Assembly (NCBI GenBank): GCA_030562195.1
Contig: CM060202.1
Span: 32,354,599 to 32,418,598 of the forward strand
Reading direction: 5' to 3'
Source: Nipponacmea schrenckii
Lineage: Eukaryota > Mollusca > Gastropoda > Lottiidae
Length of the DNA: 64,000 nt
The notes beneath the pieces were generated by a model. It ran no database searches. It had not been told where the DNA came from and saw only the letters and a program-made list of their open reading frames with translations. Both the position numbers and the translations under genes were made by a program. Within the stretch, counting starts at the first letter, position 1; every line of letters starts with the position of its first letter. Below are positions 1-9,413 of the stretch, one piece after another.

Positions 1-545
1 AGTGTCAAAGACAAAATTTGGTCGGATAAGTTCATAGACATGGCAGCCATATTTGCTGCAATGAATGCTACATCTTTAGATTTGGAAGATAAATTTTCTT
101 TAGTTAAGAATCAAGATGGTGGTCTTACTATTAAGAAACAATCCAAAATTAATTTTCGTGTCTCCCCATTAGGGGTTAAACCTAAAAAAAAAATCTCCGG
201 GGGAGCACCGCATCATTCATCATTTGTCTTACCCGATAAATGAAACTGTTAACGATGGTATTCCTTTTGAGTTACCAACAGTGCAGTATCAAACCATTGA
301 CCATGCAGTCCACTTAGTCAAAACCTTTGGAAGAAATTCTTTGCTTTCAAAATCTAACATAAAGCATGCTTATAAATAAATACCCCTTTCCCCAGAAAGT
401 TTTATCCTTACTGGGTTCATGATGGATAACAAGTATTATTTTGATAAAACTCTTCCAATGGGGTTGGCATCTAGCTGTTCGTTATTTGATGAAGGGGGGG
501 CTGTTATAGAAGAATTTTTTTACGCCAATGAAATTTTTATTACCC
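1..545 (+). pseudogene. DIRS-like reverse transcriptase remnant
   Basis: The first frame runs from base 1 to 240 and carries a KIWSDKFIDM-type segment, which is typical of the region just upstream of RT in DIRS-like (tyrosine-recombinase) retrotransposons. After a frame change near 240 the RT core follows: DHAVHLVKTFGRN, LSKSNIKHAY, YYFDKTLPMGLASSC. These match the DIRS RT pattern of a DAV-L--LG-G--L-K-DI-AFR block followed by K-LPMG-SSSC. Stops and frame changes near 240, 378 and 545 show that it is dead. The 5' end lies outside the window. Seen: motifs and stops. Inferred: assignment to DIRS rather than another RT class. Confidence 0.65.
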
Positions 546-624
546 GTGTCACCTGACGGTTATGGAAAAAAAAATCGTAGCCTTTTTCATTAATATGCGA
601 ATAAAATGATCATAATTGATAATT

Positions 625-629
625 ATGTC
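625..629. repeat. Target-site duplication ATGTC (left)
   Basis: The five bases directly before the TGTAAC start of the Ty3/gypsy element are ATGTC. The same five bases directly follow its 3' LTR at 4973-4977. A 5-bp duplication is normal for this superfamily. Confidence 0.85.
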
Positions 630-718
630 TGTAACATTATTATGTACAATTGTAGTCTGGAATTTTCAAATAGAGAGTTATCTCTCTTTAACATGTTTCT
701 ATTTTGTTTACGTCACTT
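630..718 (+). repeat. Truncated 5' LTR of the Ty3/gypsy element
   Basis: These 89 bases match 4811-4899 without a visible difference, then stop abruptly at cgtcactt, where gag sequence begins. The remaining 73 bp of the LTR are absent. Confidence 0.85.
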
Positions 719-2828
719 GTGGCAAAAATTCAAACAGCATGTGGAGTTGATATTTTCCGGCCCACTTGAAGGAAAGTCAGAAGAGATCAAATGTTCGTAC
801 CTATTATTGTGGGTTGGCGAGAAGGGACGAGATGTCTATAACACGTGGTCAGACCTTAATAGAGATAATAGGAAACTATTAAAGACTTATTATGATAGAT
901 ATCAAGCATTCGTTCAGCCAAAATTGAATCCAGTTTTTGCCAGATATAAATTCAATCACGAAATACAAGGATCTTCATCGATCGAACAATTTGTAACTCG
1001 CCTTAAACTGTTAGCAAAAGATTGTTCGTACACTAATTCAGATGAGATGATCAGGGACAGGATTGTTTTCGGCACCAATTCGAGTAAGATTCGTGAGAAA
1101 CTAATCAACGAAGGTGACCAACTGACACTCGCTAAGGCTATTCAAATAAGCCAAAGTTATGAATACGCCCAAGAGCAGTTGAAGACCATGGGTGCCATTC
1201 AGACTGAACAGAACAAAATTGAAGTGCCAGTACATGAGCTGAAAGATGATGACAACAACCAACGAAAAGCAAAGCCACAACGACAGAACACAACTTTCTC
1301 TAAACACCACAGCAATCCACCAACTTTTGGAACCAAACAACGAAATTCAGAAGCAAAGAACGACTGTGGAAACTGTGGGTATAAACATTCTCAATTGGGA
1401 CCATGTCCGGCTAAGGGACGTCAGTGTAAAAAATGTAATAAGTGGAACCATTTCCAAAGTGTATGTAGGTCCGGATCAATCAATGTAGTTGACGTTGATA
1501 CAATGCAAGATGAATCAGATTTCTTTGTTGATTGCATCCAGGCACAAAGGGGTAAGCATGACCAGGCTTTCGCAAAATTATCAGTAGGCCTAGGCTCTCA
1601 AAATTCATCTATTAATTTCAAATTAGATACTGGCTCGCAGGTAAACATCATTCCAAAACAGGTCTTTGATTCGTTACATTTCCAACCACGTCTAAAACAA
1701 GCAGTCAAAAGACTTGTTGCATATAATGGTGGTTCTGTTGAGTCACGTGGTATGTGCGAAGTAGAGTGTAAACACGGTAAACATTCGCTTAGCACTGAAT
1801 TTTACATTGTTAACACTAACTCACCACCCATTTTAGGTCTAAAGTCATGTCTTGATTTTGAGCTGATCAAACTAATATATACTCTAAATGATTTAAACGG
1901 ACAGAATTTTGATAAAGACACGGTCTTAAAGGAAAACTCAGACCTTTTTGAAGGTGTTGGTTTATTTCCAGGTGAATGCAATATTCGTATTGACGAAAAT
2001 GCCATTCCAGTTGTGCAACCTCCGCGTCGTGTCCCATTTGCCTTGCGAGATAAGCTCAAGTTGGAATTAGATCGCATGGAAAACTTAGATATAATCACTA
2101 AGGTAACCGAACCCACAGACTGGGTTAGTAGCCTAGTCGTTGTCGAAAAGCCTAATACCGGGAAATTGCGAATTTGCCTAGACCCCCGTGATCTTAACAA
2201 GGCCATAATGCGTCCACATTATCCGATGCGCACGTTAGACGACATTTTACCTCAACTATCTGGGGCACGATTCTTTACAAAATTGGATGCGAGATCGGGT
2301 TACTGGGCTATAAAGCTATCCGACAAATCCTCATACCTTACAACCTTTAACACCCCCTTTGGGCGGTACCGCTTTTTGCGATTAGCTTTTGGCATTAAGT
2401 CCGCACAGGATGAATTTCAACGAAAGATAGATGAGACATTGGATGGTTTACACGGAGTCGTAGCTATAGTCGATGATATACTCATTTACGGACGAACTCA
2501 AGCTGAACATGATCAAAATTTAGCGTCAGTACTCGAGCGTTGCCGCAAAAGAGGTATAAAACTTAATTCCGATAAACTTGAAGTTAGTGTCACTGAAGTA
2601 CATTATTTTGGACACATACTGTCCGCCGACGGAGTCAAGCCAGACCCGGCCAAGGTAGCTGCCATAAAGAATATGAAAGCACCCTGTAATCGCAATGAGT
2701 TAGAAACTATTCTTGGTATGGTAAATTACCTTGCTAAATTTGCACCGAATTTGTCAGAAATTACCAGCCCCATGCGACAACTCCCATGCGACAACTCCCA
2801 TGCGACAACTCCTATCGCGAGATGTTGA
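719..2828 (+). pseudogene. gag-protease-RT part of the Ty3/gypsy polyprotein
   Basis: This is one open frame. The start of gag is lost, and the frame opens upstream only because the truncated LTR happens to be open. The capsid-like region runs from about 719 to 1340. The nucleocapsid Cys motifs at about 1367-1470 include CGNCGYKH and a canonical CKKCNKWNHFQSVC (C-x2-C-x4-H-x4-C). The aspartic protease motif LDTGSQVNIIP is at about 1624. RT covers roughly 2000-2740, with LRICLDPRDLNKA, the AFGIKSAQDEFQ block and the catalytic VDDILIYG at about 2469. The frame is thrown by a triplicated 14-mer at 2771-2812 and stops at 2828. The product would have copied element RNA in cytoplasmic particles. 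Confidence 0.85.
2771..2812 (+). repeat. Three tandem copies of a 14-mer inside pol
   Basis: The 14-mer catgcgacaactcc occurs three times head to tail (2771, 2785, 2799). Two extra copies add 28 bases, which is not a multiple of three, and this moves the RT frame into the frame used by RNase H. The break lies at the RT/RNase H linker. Confidence 0.9.
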
Positions 2829-4257
2829 ATTTGCATGGAACGAACATCAAGACAAGGCATTTAGGTCTGTCAAAGAAATAATAACAGCTAGCCCCGTATT
2901 GGCCTATTTTGACCCTAAAAAAGATATCACACTCCAAGTTGATGCGTCTAAATTCGGTTTAGGGGCTACGCTCTTGCAAGATAAGCGGCCTATTGCATAT
3001 GCGTCTAAAACCTTAACACCGGCCGAAGTCGAGTACGCCCAAATAGAAAAAGAGATGTTCGCGATACTATTCGGATGTAAGCGCTTTCACCAATATGTCT
3101 ATGGGAGGCATATCACAGTAGAGTCAGACCATAAACCTTTGGCCTCTATTATTTTGAAACCACTCTGCGCTGCTCCAGCTCGCTTACAACGTATGAGGCT
3201 GCAACTATATAAATATGATTTCGATATAATACATAAAGCCGGCAAAGATATACCTGTTGCCGACACGCTTTCCAGAAAATCGTCACCCGATACGTTCCCA
3301 CACTTGTCAGAGGGCATGGACGCGCACGTCCACATGATATTTTCTGGATTCTCAGTTAGCGACAAAAAACTATCAGAGATACGATCAAAAACTTCTGTAG
3401 ATACACAACTGGTCCAGTTAAAGAACACCATTTTAAACGGTTGGCCGGAATCAGTAAAATCTTGTCCGCAATTGATTCGGGCATTTTGGAATTATCGCGA
3501 CGAATTAGCTTACATTGATGGCATAGTTTTAAAGGGCCAACGCATAGTCATTCCTCAATTACTTCGTGCAGAAATGCTGAGTAAAATTCACAGTGGTCAC
3601 TTTGGTGTCGAAAAATGCTTAAAACGAGCTCGAGACATCCTATTTTGGCCTAAGATAACCGAAGACATCACTAACTTAGTCATGAGCTGCGATACATGCA
3701 TAACGCATAGAAATTCGAACCCAAAGGAACCTCTAACCCCGCATGAGACTCCGATGTTACCATGGCAAATTATTGCTACTGACTTATTTTCGTGGAATGG
3801 TCAAGATTATATTGTATTTGTGGACTATTATAGTCGATTTTTCGAAGTAGATATTTTACATAGTACTACCAGTTATGCCATTATTCAAAAAGCAAAGGCC
3901 ATTTTCGCAAGACACGGTATTCCCGAGACAATAATATCCGATAACGGGCCACAGTATTCCTCCGCAGAATTTGAGAAATTCTCTAACGAATTTGATTTCA
4001 CTCATAAAACATCAAGTCCAAGTTATCCGCAATCGAACGGGCTTGCCGAAAAAACAGTCCAAACTGTTAAACGCATATTTACAAAGGCCAAGGAAGATCG
4101 CTGTGATCCTCTTATTGGATTACTTGAATATCGTAACACACCATTAGATATAGGGTTTTCACCGTCCCAATTACTAATGGGTAGGCGCTTGCGATCAATA
4201 TTACCAACCATTCGAGATAAGTTGAAACCTCAAAATTTTGATAATTCAAAATTTTGA
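2813..4257 (+). pseudogene. RNase H and integrase part of the Ty3/gypsy polyprotein
   Basis: This continues the polyprotein in a second frame. RNase H, about 2880-3270, shows the catalytic acidic residues in LQVDASKFGLGA, IEKEMFAILFG and VESDHKPL. The integrase zinc module has HSGHFGVEKC and CDTC at about 3590-3700. The DDE core has ATDLFSW, ISDNGPQYSS and NGLAEKTVQTVK, which supply D, D and E at about 3780, 3940 and 4045. The frame is broken again at a duplicated 16-mer (4231-4262) and ends at 4257. Apart from this break all catalytic residues are present, so loss of function comes from the frameshifts and the missing 5' end. Confidence 0.88.
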
Positions 4258-4262
4258 TAATT
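4231..4262 (+). repeat. Tandem duplication of a 16-mer that frameshifts integrase
   Basis: The 16-mer caaaattttgataatt is present twice in a row. The extra 16 bases shift the frame by one and separate the integrase core from its C-terminal domain. This is the same kind of lesion as at 2771-2812. Confidence 0.9.
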
Positions 4263-4729
4263 CAGTTGTTAGAACCCGGATAGACAATAGTCGCGCCCTC
4301 CAGAAAAAACACTACGACGTTTCGACTCGCTCTATGCAAGCGCTAGATATTGGAGAACCCGTTAGGATACAACAACCAAACAACACATGGAAATTTGCTA
4401 TTGTCACATCTCAACATGATCCACACTCATATTCCGTTCGTACCCGTGACGGAACTACCTATAGGCGTAACAGACGTCACTTATTAAAATCGAATGAGGT
4501 TTACCAAGAGCCAGTTGCTTTCGACACTAATGTCGGTATCCCAATTGCTAACGACATTTCGCAAGATGTTACATCACATAAACCTGACTATCCCAGGGAT
4601 ATACCTAATAATGCAAGTCCCGATAGGCCCATCCATGTATCCCCAGACATGCCTGCTGATGCTTCTGTGCAACCGGCTAAACAATATGTAACACGTTATG
4701 GTCGTATTGTAAAACCAAGAATCCTATAA
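4263..4729 (+). pseudogene. Integrase C-terminal domain of the Ty3/gypsy element
   Basis: This is the third frame of the same polyprotein. It contains LQKKHYDVSTRSM, a G-x-P-V-R-I-Q segment (DIGEPVRIQQP) and RTRDGTTYRRNRRHL, the usual small beta-barrel tail of Ty3/gypsy integrases. A Pro/Asp-rich tail ending in VTRYGRIVKPRIL follows, then the natural stop at 4729. It belongs to 2813-4257 and is separated from it only by the 16-mer duplication. Confidence 0.8.
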
Positions 4730-4810
4730 TTAATGTTAATTGTTTTAAGCAATTATTTTGTATTTTTGTTTTGTTTCATATTTTGTTTCTTTTTTTTATG
4801 ACAAGGGAGA

Positions 4811-4972
4811 TGTAACATTATTATGTACAATTGTAGTCTGGAATTTTCAAATAGAGAGTTATCTCTCTTTAACATGTTTCTATTTTGTTTACGTCACTTA
4901 TACTTTTAATGGCTGAGAATAAACCACGTTTATTGAACCTGTTGTATTCAATCCAAGCTACAGATCATTACA
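4811..4972 (+). repeat. 3' LTR of the Ty3/gypsy element
   Basis: It starts TGTAACATT and ends CATTACA, giving short inverted ends (TGTAA/TTACA). It is 162 bp long, holds an aataaa signal at about 4919 and is followed by the ATGTC duplication. Its first 89 bp match the surviving 5' LTR. Confidence 0.85.
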
Positions 4973-4977
4973 ATGTC
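4973..4977. repeat. Target-site duplication ATGTC (right)
   Basis: It directly follows the TTACA end of the 3' LTR and is identical to 625-629. Confidence 0.85.
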
Positions 4978-5517
4978 CACTTTCAATAGCAGTTGACTCG
5001 AACCCGTCAGTTTAAGGAGATAAGTTTAAATGGCGAGAAATGCATATATAACGAGTAAATAATCTTTATTTGGTACAAATTTAAAGAATAGTAAGATTTT
5101 GTGTTACTTTGTGTCCAAGGAAATAAAATGTATCGTTTTTAAAAACTGAAAAAGGTAAGTCATTTTTTTCATCATGCGAATCTTTAATATCGTAAGTATG
5201 ACATAGTTTAATTAAGAAGAAATCTTAAACCAATGCTTACCCCATATTGCTTCTACTGAAGCATTGAGGTTTTCGCGAACCAAAACAATGTCTAGGATTG
5301 GTCAAAAAGTTATTCTACCTACCTACCATATTCTTCATTCGAACACGAAGGCATTAAGTTAAATGATGACACAATTAAAAACAACGCTACGACCCAAATA
5401 CGTATACAATCATTTGCATAAAATGATTAGTGTAGTAAGTCCTATATCATTGGTGTGACACAGTTTTTTTATGCGACTTCTATCTTTCAGACATGAAAGT
5501 TGAAATTGGAGGGACTC
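4978..5517. other. Intergenic stretch, nothing recognised
   Basis: AT-rich sequence without a supported gene. It is the right flank of the Ty3/gypsy insertion. A short piece near 5400-5430 (a cgtatacaatcat-type string) recurs near 50470. Confidence 0.4.
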
Positions 5518-5843
5518 TTGCGTTGAACTGACACCAGATACAAATGTAAGCCACTATCTAATCAAAGCATAAACAAGAATAACACGTCTGTGACATTGTA
5601 CAACTCTGATTTTCGATTCAGTGCCTTTAAACCTATATGAAAAACACTCATTAAATAAGATCGACGTATCCAAGGGGGTCCCAGTGTTAAACCTTTTTTC
5701 AATTTGTTTTAATGTACAAAAAGAATACAAAAAGATCGTCTGCTCTATAAAGTATTACTAGTAAGCTAAAATTTCACGTGGCCAGTGAGACGTCCCAGAT
5801 CATGTGATGCTACCAACGATAATAATTTAAGCAGAAACCCTGA

Positions 5844-6041
5844 ATGCAATTCTTCAATCATCATGGTTGTTGTCAACATTGTAACTTGCACTTTGTATTC
5901 ACTCAATATAGAAATATGATGGACGCTTACTTTCAGTGTTTTTATTGCAAGGCAACGTTACGGAACACTTATTGGAGGTCTGTCAAACACCTACACGTTT
6001 GCTCAAAAATGCCTAAAGTCAGGGAAAGGTGCCACTGCTAA
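5844..6041 (+). pseudogene. Zinc-finger-like Cys/His-rich fragment
   Basis: A short open stretch reads GCCQHCNLHF and then CFYCKATLRNTYW followed by KHLHVC. This gives two CxxC pairs, the second being C-x2-C-x13-H-x3-C. It resembles a DNA-binding zinc-finger pair of the C2H2/C2HC kind, but no specific family is recognised. The other copy of this repeat (13794-14219) lacks about 28 bases in the linker between the two CxxC pairs, so the frame is broken there. It is probably a gene fragment carried by the repeat. Seen: Cys/His spacing. Inferred: zinc binding. Confidence 0.4.
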
Positions 6042-6181
6042 TGGGGGCATTCATAATTACACCCAAGGAAGAAATTCGGAAAAAACCATCAGCAGTCTTA
6101 TAGACGAGGTAGAAAGTCACGTGACTCAATGGGAGAGTGGGGAACGATGGTATAACGATGCGGCTGTTAGAAACCTATTGG

Positions 6182-6185
6182 TCTG
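6182..6185. repeat. Target-site duplication TCTG (left)
   Basis: TCTG precedes the TGTGACAC start of the LTR element here, and TCTG follows its TACA end at 10708-10711. The uninterrupted repeat copy at about 14160 has a single corresponding site (tctt). Confidence 0.75.
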
Positions 6186-6560
6186 TGTGACACTTTATAG
6201 GTTCTGATGTAGTCCCTTTAATTTAGCTACAATTTATTTGATATTGTATTATTGTTTTTAACTGAAAAGGTGATGAGAGAGTGCCCTGTATTATTAATCT
6301 AGATTAATGCTGACTGTGCATGCATGTTTGGAGAGGACAGCTTACATTAAAGCTGCGCCAGCCAATAGCCTGCATGTTGGGCATCCAGGGTCCAGGTCGT
6401 GGTATAAGAGAGCGTGTCAAGCCTGGACCGGGGGGAGAACAGAGGAAGATTCGCCGCCACCAATCTCCTATATCTCTCTCACCACCTTTTCAGAAGATCC
6501 ATACCTAATAAATATATTAAAACACAACGTGAAGTCATTTCAACATCTCGAAGTGCTACA
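6186..6560 (+). repeat. 5' LTR of the degenerate retrotransposon
   Basis: It begins TGTGACAC and ends GTGCTACA. It has a TATAAG box at 6403 and an AATAAA signal at 6507, the expected order for an LTR promoter and polyadenylation site. It matches 10338-10707 closely, except that the 3' copy lacks nine bases near its start. Confidence 0.85.
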
Positions 6561-6575
6561 TCTATACACTTCTTT

Positions 6576-6593
6576 TGGTGCCGTGACCAGGAT
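6576..6593 (+). promoter_or_regulatory. Putative primer binding site
   Basis: TGGTGCCGTGACCAGGAT starts with the TGG expected to pair with a tRNA CCA end. It lies 15 bases after the LTR end defined by the target duplication, a wider gap than usual. The priming tRNA was not identified. Confidence 0.55.
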
Positions 6594-6662
6594 CTCGTAC
6601 GGGCAAAGATATTACTCAAGAAACTTCAGTAAAACTTCTGTTGGTAAGTAACAATTTTTACT

Positions 6663-6985
6663 ATGGCTTCAGGTGATCAATTCTTCGAAAACTTATCTAA
6701 CCAAATTGGAGGTTTGACCACCTCGTTATAAACAATAGTATAACCTCTGCCGTATCTTCTTTTAAGGGGGATCCTAACGCATTCCGCGAATGTGCCAACC
6801 AGCAGAGGGAAAAAATGCAGAGTCTATAAGATAAGTTTGGCAGGAAATTCTGTCTGGTAAATATAGATAGGCAAAATATAAGATGTCTTGTGGACTCGGG
6901 ACACCAGATATAAATAGAAACATGATATTAGGTATGGATTTTCTGACACAAAAGGTGTACGGCTGTATTATGACTTGCCAGCTGT
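6663..6985 (+). pseudogene. gag start and protease remnants
   Basis: After a leader, an ATG at 6663 opens a short frame (MASGDQFFENLSNQIGG) that stops within about 25 codons. Downstream, in shifting frames, are SSFKGDPNAFREC, CLVDSG and ILGMDFL. The last two are the usual landmarks of a retroviral-type aspartic protease (active-site DSG and the later ILG-DFL block). Large parts are missing. It is interpreted as a collapsed gag-protease region. Confidence 0.5.
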
Positions 6986-7336
6986 GAGGATAGTGAGGAG
7001 AGTATAATATCCCGATGCAAGAGGACAGTCACATAAATTGCGTGATTCGTATGGCAAATACTATTGTGATACGTCCTCAAATGCAAAATGTTGTTACTGG
7101 GAAAGTAAAAGAACTACCCAGGGTTACCACTGCAATGTTGTAATTGTTCTGACTAATGAGACAAAAAAGACCTACTGTATTAAAAGGGTACTGTTTTAGG
7201 CTCGCTGTCTAATTTAGACAACTATGAAGTAAGATCAGTGTCAAGTTTCCGGTGAGTCTGGTAAAAACGATCAGTTAAAAAACATTACCGTACCTGTTTA
7301 TTTTCTTTCACTTAAATTTTCTTAAAGTCAGTTCAG

Positions 7337-7690
7337 AAATGGTCGGTACTAGAAAAAGAGGCATTTGCTATTAACTATAGCCTTCAAAAATTGCATTTTT
7401 ATTTGCATGGTTCTAATTTCGTTATACGAACAGACCACAAACCTCTCCAGTATATTCTTGATTCACCAATGGAGAATAAGAAGGTTCAAAAGTGGGCTTT
7501 GAATATTTCATCTTACAACTGTTAATATATATTAAAGGCGAATTTAATTCTTGCGCTGATATGCTGTCAAGATTGCCCGATAAAGCCTCGCATGATAATT
7601 TATGTGGTTCTGAAAGTGAAGAATTGGAACCTGGTATAAGAGTCAACAGCTTCGAAGTAAATGTAGAAGTGCCAAGCGCCCAATACTGAT
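7337..7690 (+). pseudogene. RNase H remnant
   Basis: The frame reads KWSVLEKEAFAINYSL, HFYLHGSNFVIRTDHKPL and, after a frame change, GEFNSCADMLSRLPD. These are the second and third acidic motifs and the terminal N-x-ADxLSR motif of Ty3/gypsy RNase H. The N-terminal catalytic Asp region is not seen. There are stops at about 7512 and 7687. Confidence 0.7.
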
Positions 7691-8296
7691 GATACGATCG
7701 AAATCCAGCATTTAAAATTAAACGAGTTTGATATGGTTGTTGAACAGTCTAAAGATCGAAACATTATCATTATCAATATACTCGACAACTTAAAACAAGG
7801 GAAATATAAAATTGAAAACCTTGTTTATTTTATATCTGACCCTAATGGTGAACCATTAAGTTTTCCTGTTCCTGATAAAACAGCACAAAATGTAGTTCAC
7901 CTACTTTCAGACGTACCTAAAGAAGCCGTTGGACGTCCACTCCGGAAAACAAATTATGCTGCTACTGATAGTGAGGATAGTGATAAAAGTGAACCTAATG
8001 CTAATGTACCCTCGTTAACTCAACGCTATAAAAGAGAGAGAGAAAGTTCTTCCAGTGAAGAAGACATTCCATTGATGGAACTCTCTAAGAGCTTAAGAGC
8101 TCGAGAAAAAGAAAGATCCGAAAGTGATCAAAGAGCTCTGGAAACTGAAAGGATCGAAGAATCCGATATCGATCAAGACATGTCATCTGAAGAAGATGAT
8201 GAGCCGATTGAGGTCGACGCACTCAGTAAGAGGAAACGTCGACGTAAAGTTGAAAATACAAAAATTCTTCTAGAAGTGATAGCCAAGATGCTATGA
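7691..8296 (+). pseudogene. Integrase N-terminal linker fused to a charged C-terminal tail
   Basis: The first part (FDMVVEQSKDRN, IENLVYFISDPNGEPL) fits the linker between RNase H and the integrase zinc module of Ty3/gypsy elements. It runs straight into GRPLRKTNYAATDSEDS and a Glu/Ser/Arg-rich stretch ending KRKRRRKVENTK. The zinc module and the DDE core are absent, so an internal deletion has joined the start to the tail. The basic cluster could have been a nuclear localisation signal. It is open for 187 codons despite the deletion. Confidence 0.55.
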
Positions 8297-8590
8297 CGAA
8301 AATCGGTTAAATGATTAAATTAATGGTCATCTATTGATGCCATGATAGGTGTTGGCTGAATTGCTGTGATTACACCTATGATTATAAATTAATCCATTTT
8401 TAGGATTATGTTAAGGTAAACGTATGTACCTTGTGTGACATAGAATTTACTAATTATTCAACATTTTCACTGTTTATATTTAGATAATGTGGGTTACCCT
8501 GAACCTGATTTTTGCATCGACCGAGGCATTAAGGTTGAGTAAAAATGTAATGTTTAGACCACTAAATCACATTTCAACATCTCGTTCGAA

Positions 8591-8908
8591 ATGATACACG
8601 ATCTTAAACTATTCTATCAGTATGTCAATGTAATATCTATCGACATTGGTAGAGTTTCCATAGAAGAGGCTATAAATAAATATAATTTAGAATCTGATAT
8701 ATTGGCGATAGATTGCGCTCGAACAATATATATTAATAGGAGCGGACGCTCAATCTTGAGTAAACATTTATTGTCTTATTGTAAAGCTGCGAGTCCAATT
8801 AACCTTAGAAAACTCTGCATCGTTGCGCTGTTTATGGAAAACGAAAAAGCAATTACGAATTACAGTTGTTCCAAATTCTATTTCACATATTTGGAAAACC
8901 CTGACTAA
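8591..8908 (+). CDS. Hypothetical 105-codon frame within the LTR element
   Basis: Not recognised. It is an open frame of 105 codons after pol and before the membrane-anchor fragment. It has six cysteines (for example IDCARTIYINRSGRS and NYSCSKFYF), two possible N-glycosylation sites (NRS, NYS) and no signal peptide. Its position after pol and just upstream of a transmembrane segment would suit a remnant of an envelope-like ectodomain, but that rests on position only. It may equally be a chance open frame in decayed sequence. Confidence 0.3.
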   Translation: MIHDLKLFYQYVNVISIDIGRVSIEEAINKYNLESDILAIDCARTIYINRSGRSILSKHLLSYCKAASPINLRKLCIVALFMENEKAITNYSCSKFYFTYLENPD

Positions 8909-8967
8909 TTTAAGGCTCCCACCATATTTGAAAAATATCAAAAATAATCTCTATGGATTATAAATTG

Positions 8968-9321
8968 TGCATAAATTACACGGTATCAGGAAGGTTGAAT
9001 TGTCTGATTCAATCTTTCCTGAATGGGGTTATACCATTGTCCTGTTGGTCATAATTATTTTGGCATTAGTTATTATTGGCATTATTGTTTTCAAAAAAAT
9101 ATAAACTTAATTGCCTGAGGTCAGGGAAGAAATTGAGAAAACCAACAACAGAAGAACCCACGAAGAAAGCAGAAACAGAGTACATTGCCCTTCAACAACT
9201 TCAAGTACAATCAACAACTGCACCAACAACTACATCAACATCAACATCCATTGGATTGTATCCAGAAATACCTAGAGTACTACAACTAAAAGAAACCAGA
9301 TCTGGTACTTCTCCTGTTTAA
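8968..9321 (+). pseudogene. Envelope-like membrane anchor and cytoplasmic tail
   Basis: The frame from about 8968 reads SIFPEWGYTIV and then a stretch of more than 20 hydrophobic residues (VLLVIIILALVIIGIIVF) ending in Lys-Lys, a clear single transmembrane segment. It meets a stop at an A-rich run near 9100. One frame over, the sequence continues as a basic tail (KLNCLRSGKKLRKP, TEYIALQQLQ) to 9321. The arrangement of a C-terminal anchor plus short charged tail directly after pol fits an envelope-like third gene. The ectodomain is not identifiable, so the function is inferred. Confidence 0.45.
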
Positions 9322-9413
9322 ATTTGGTTCAAGAAAAATCACACTTAAGTTATACAGACTGTTCCTGCTGTATCAACCCACTAAAACATCATCTTTTTCC
9401 GAATCCGCTGTTA

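Larger units (their letters stand above)
630..4972 (+). mobile_element. Ty3/gypsy LTR retrotransposon with damaged 5' end
   Basis: The element is bounded by TGTAAC...TTACA termini and ATGTC target duplications on both sides. It carries gag (CA and two Cys motifs), protease, RT, RNase H and integrase in the Ty3/gypsy order. The 3' LTR is 162 bp, but the 5' LTR survives only as its first 89 bp and then joins coding sequence within gag, so the rest of the LTR, the primer binding site, the leader and the gag start are missing. A purine-rich tract (aagggagatg) precedes the 3' LTR. Two frameshifts break pol. It is therefore a non-autonomous, fairly young copy: the 89-bp LTR segment looks identical at both ends. 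Confidence 0.9.
5518..6185 (+). repeat. Dispersed repeat, copy 1 part a (left of LTR insertion)
   Basis: The sequence from the cttgcgttgaac string onward matches 13549-14163 at high identity. It resumes after the LTR element at 10708, so the repeat was interrupted by that element. Within it, 5844-6041 reads as a Cys/His-rich segment (see separate entry). The right end of a 52-bp inverted repeat seen in copy 2 is present at about 5740-5800, but its left partner is missing here. Confidence 0.8.

Noticed and set aside
1802..2206. 134-codon minus-strand frame in pol
   Set aside because: Antisense shadow of the protease-RT region, with no motif of its own.
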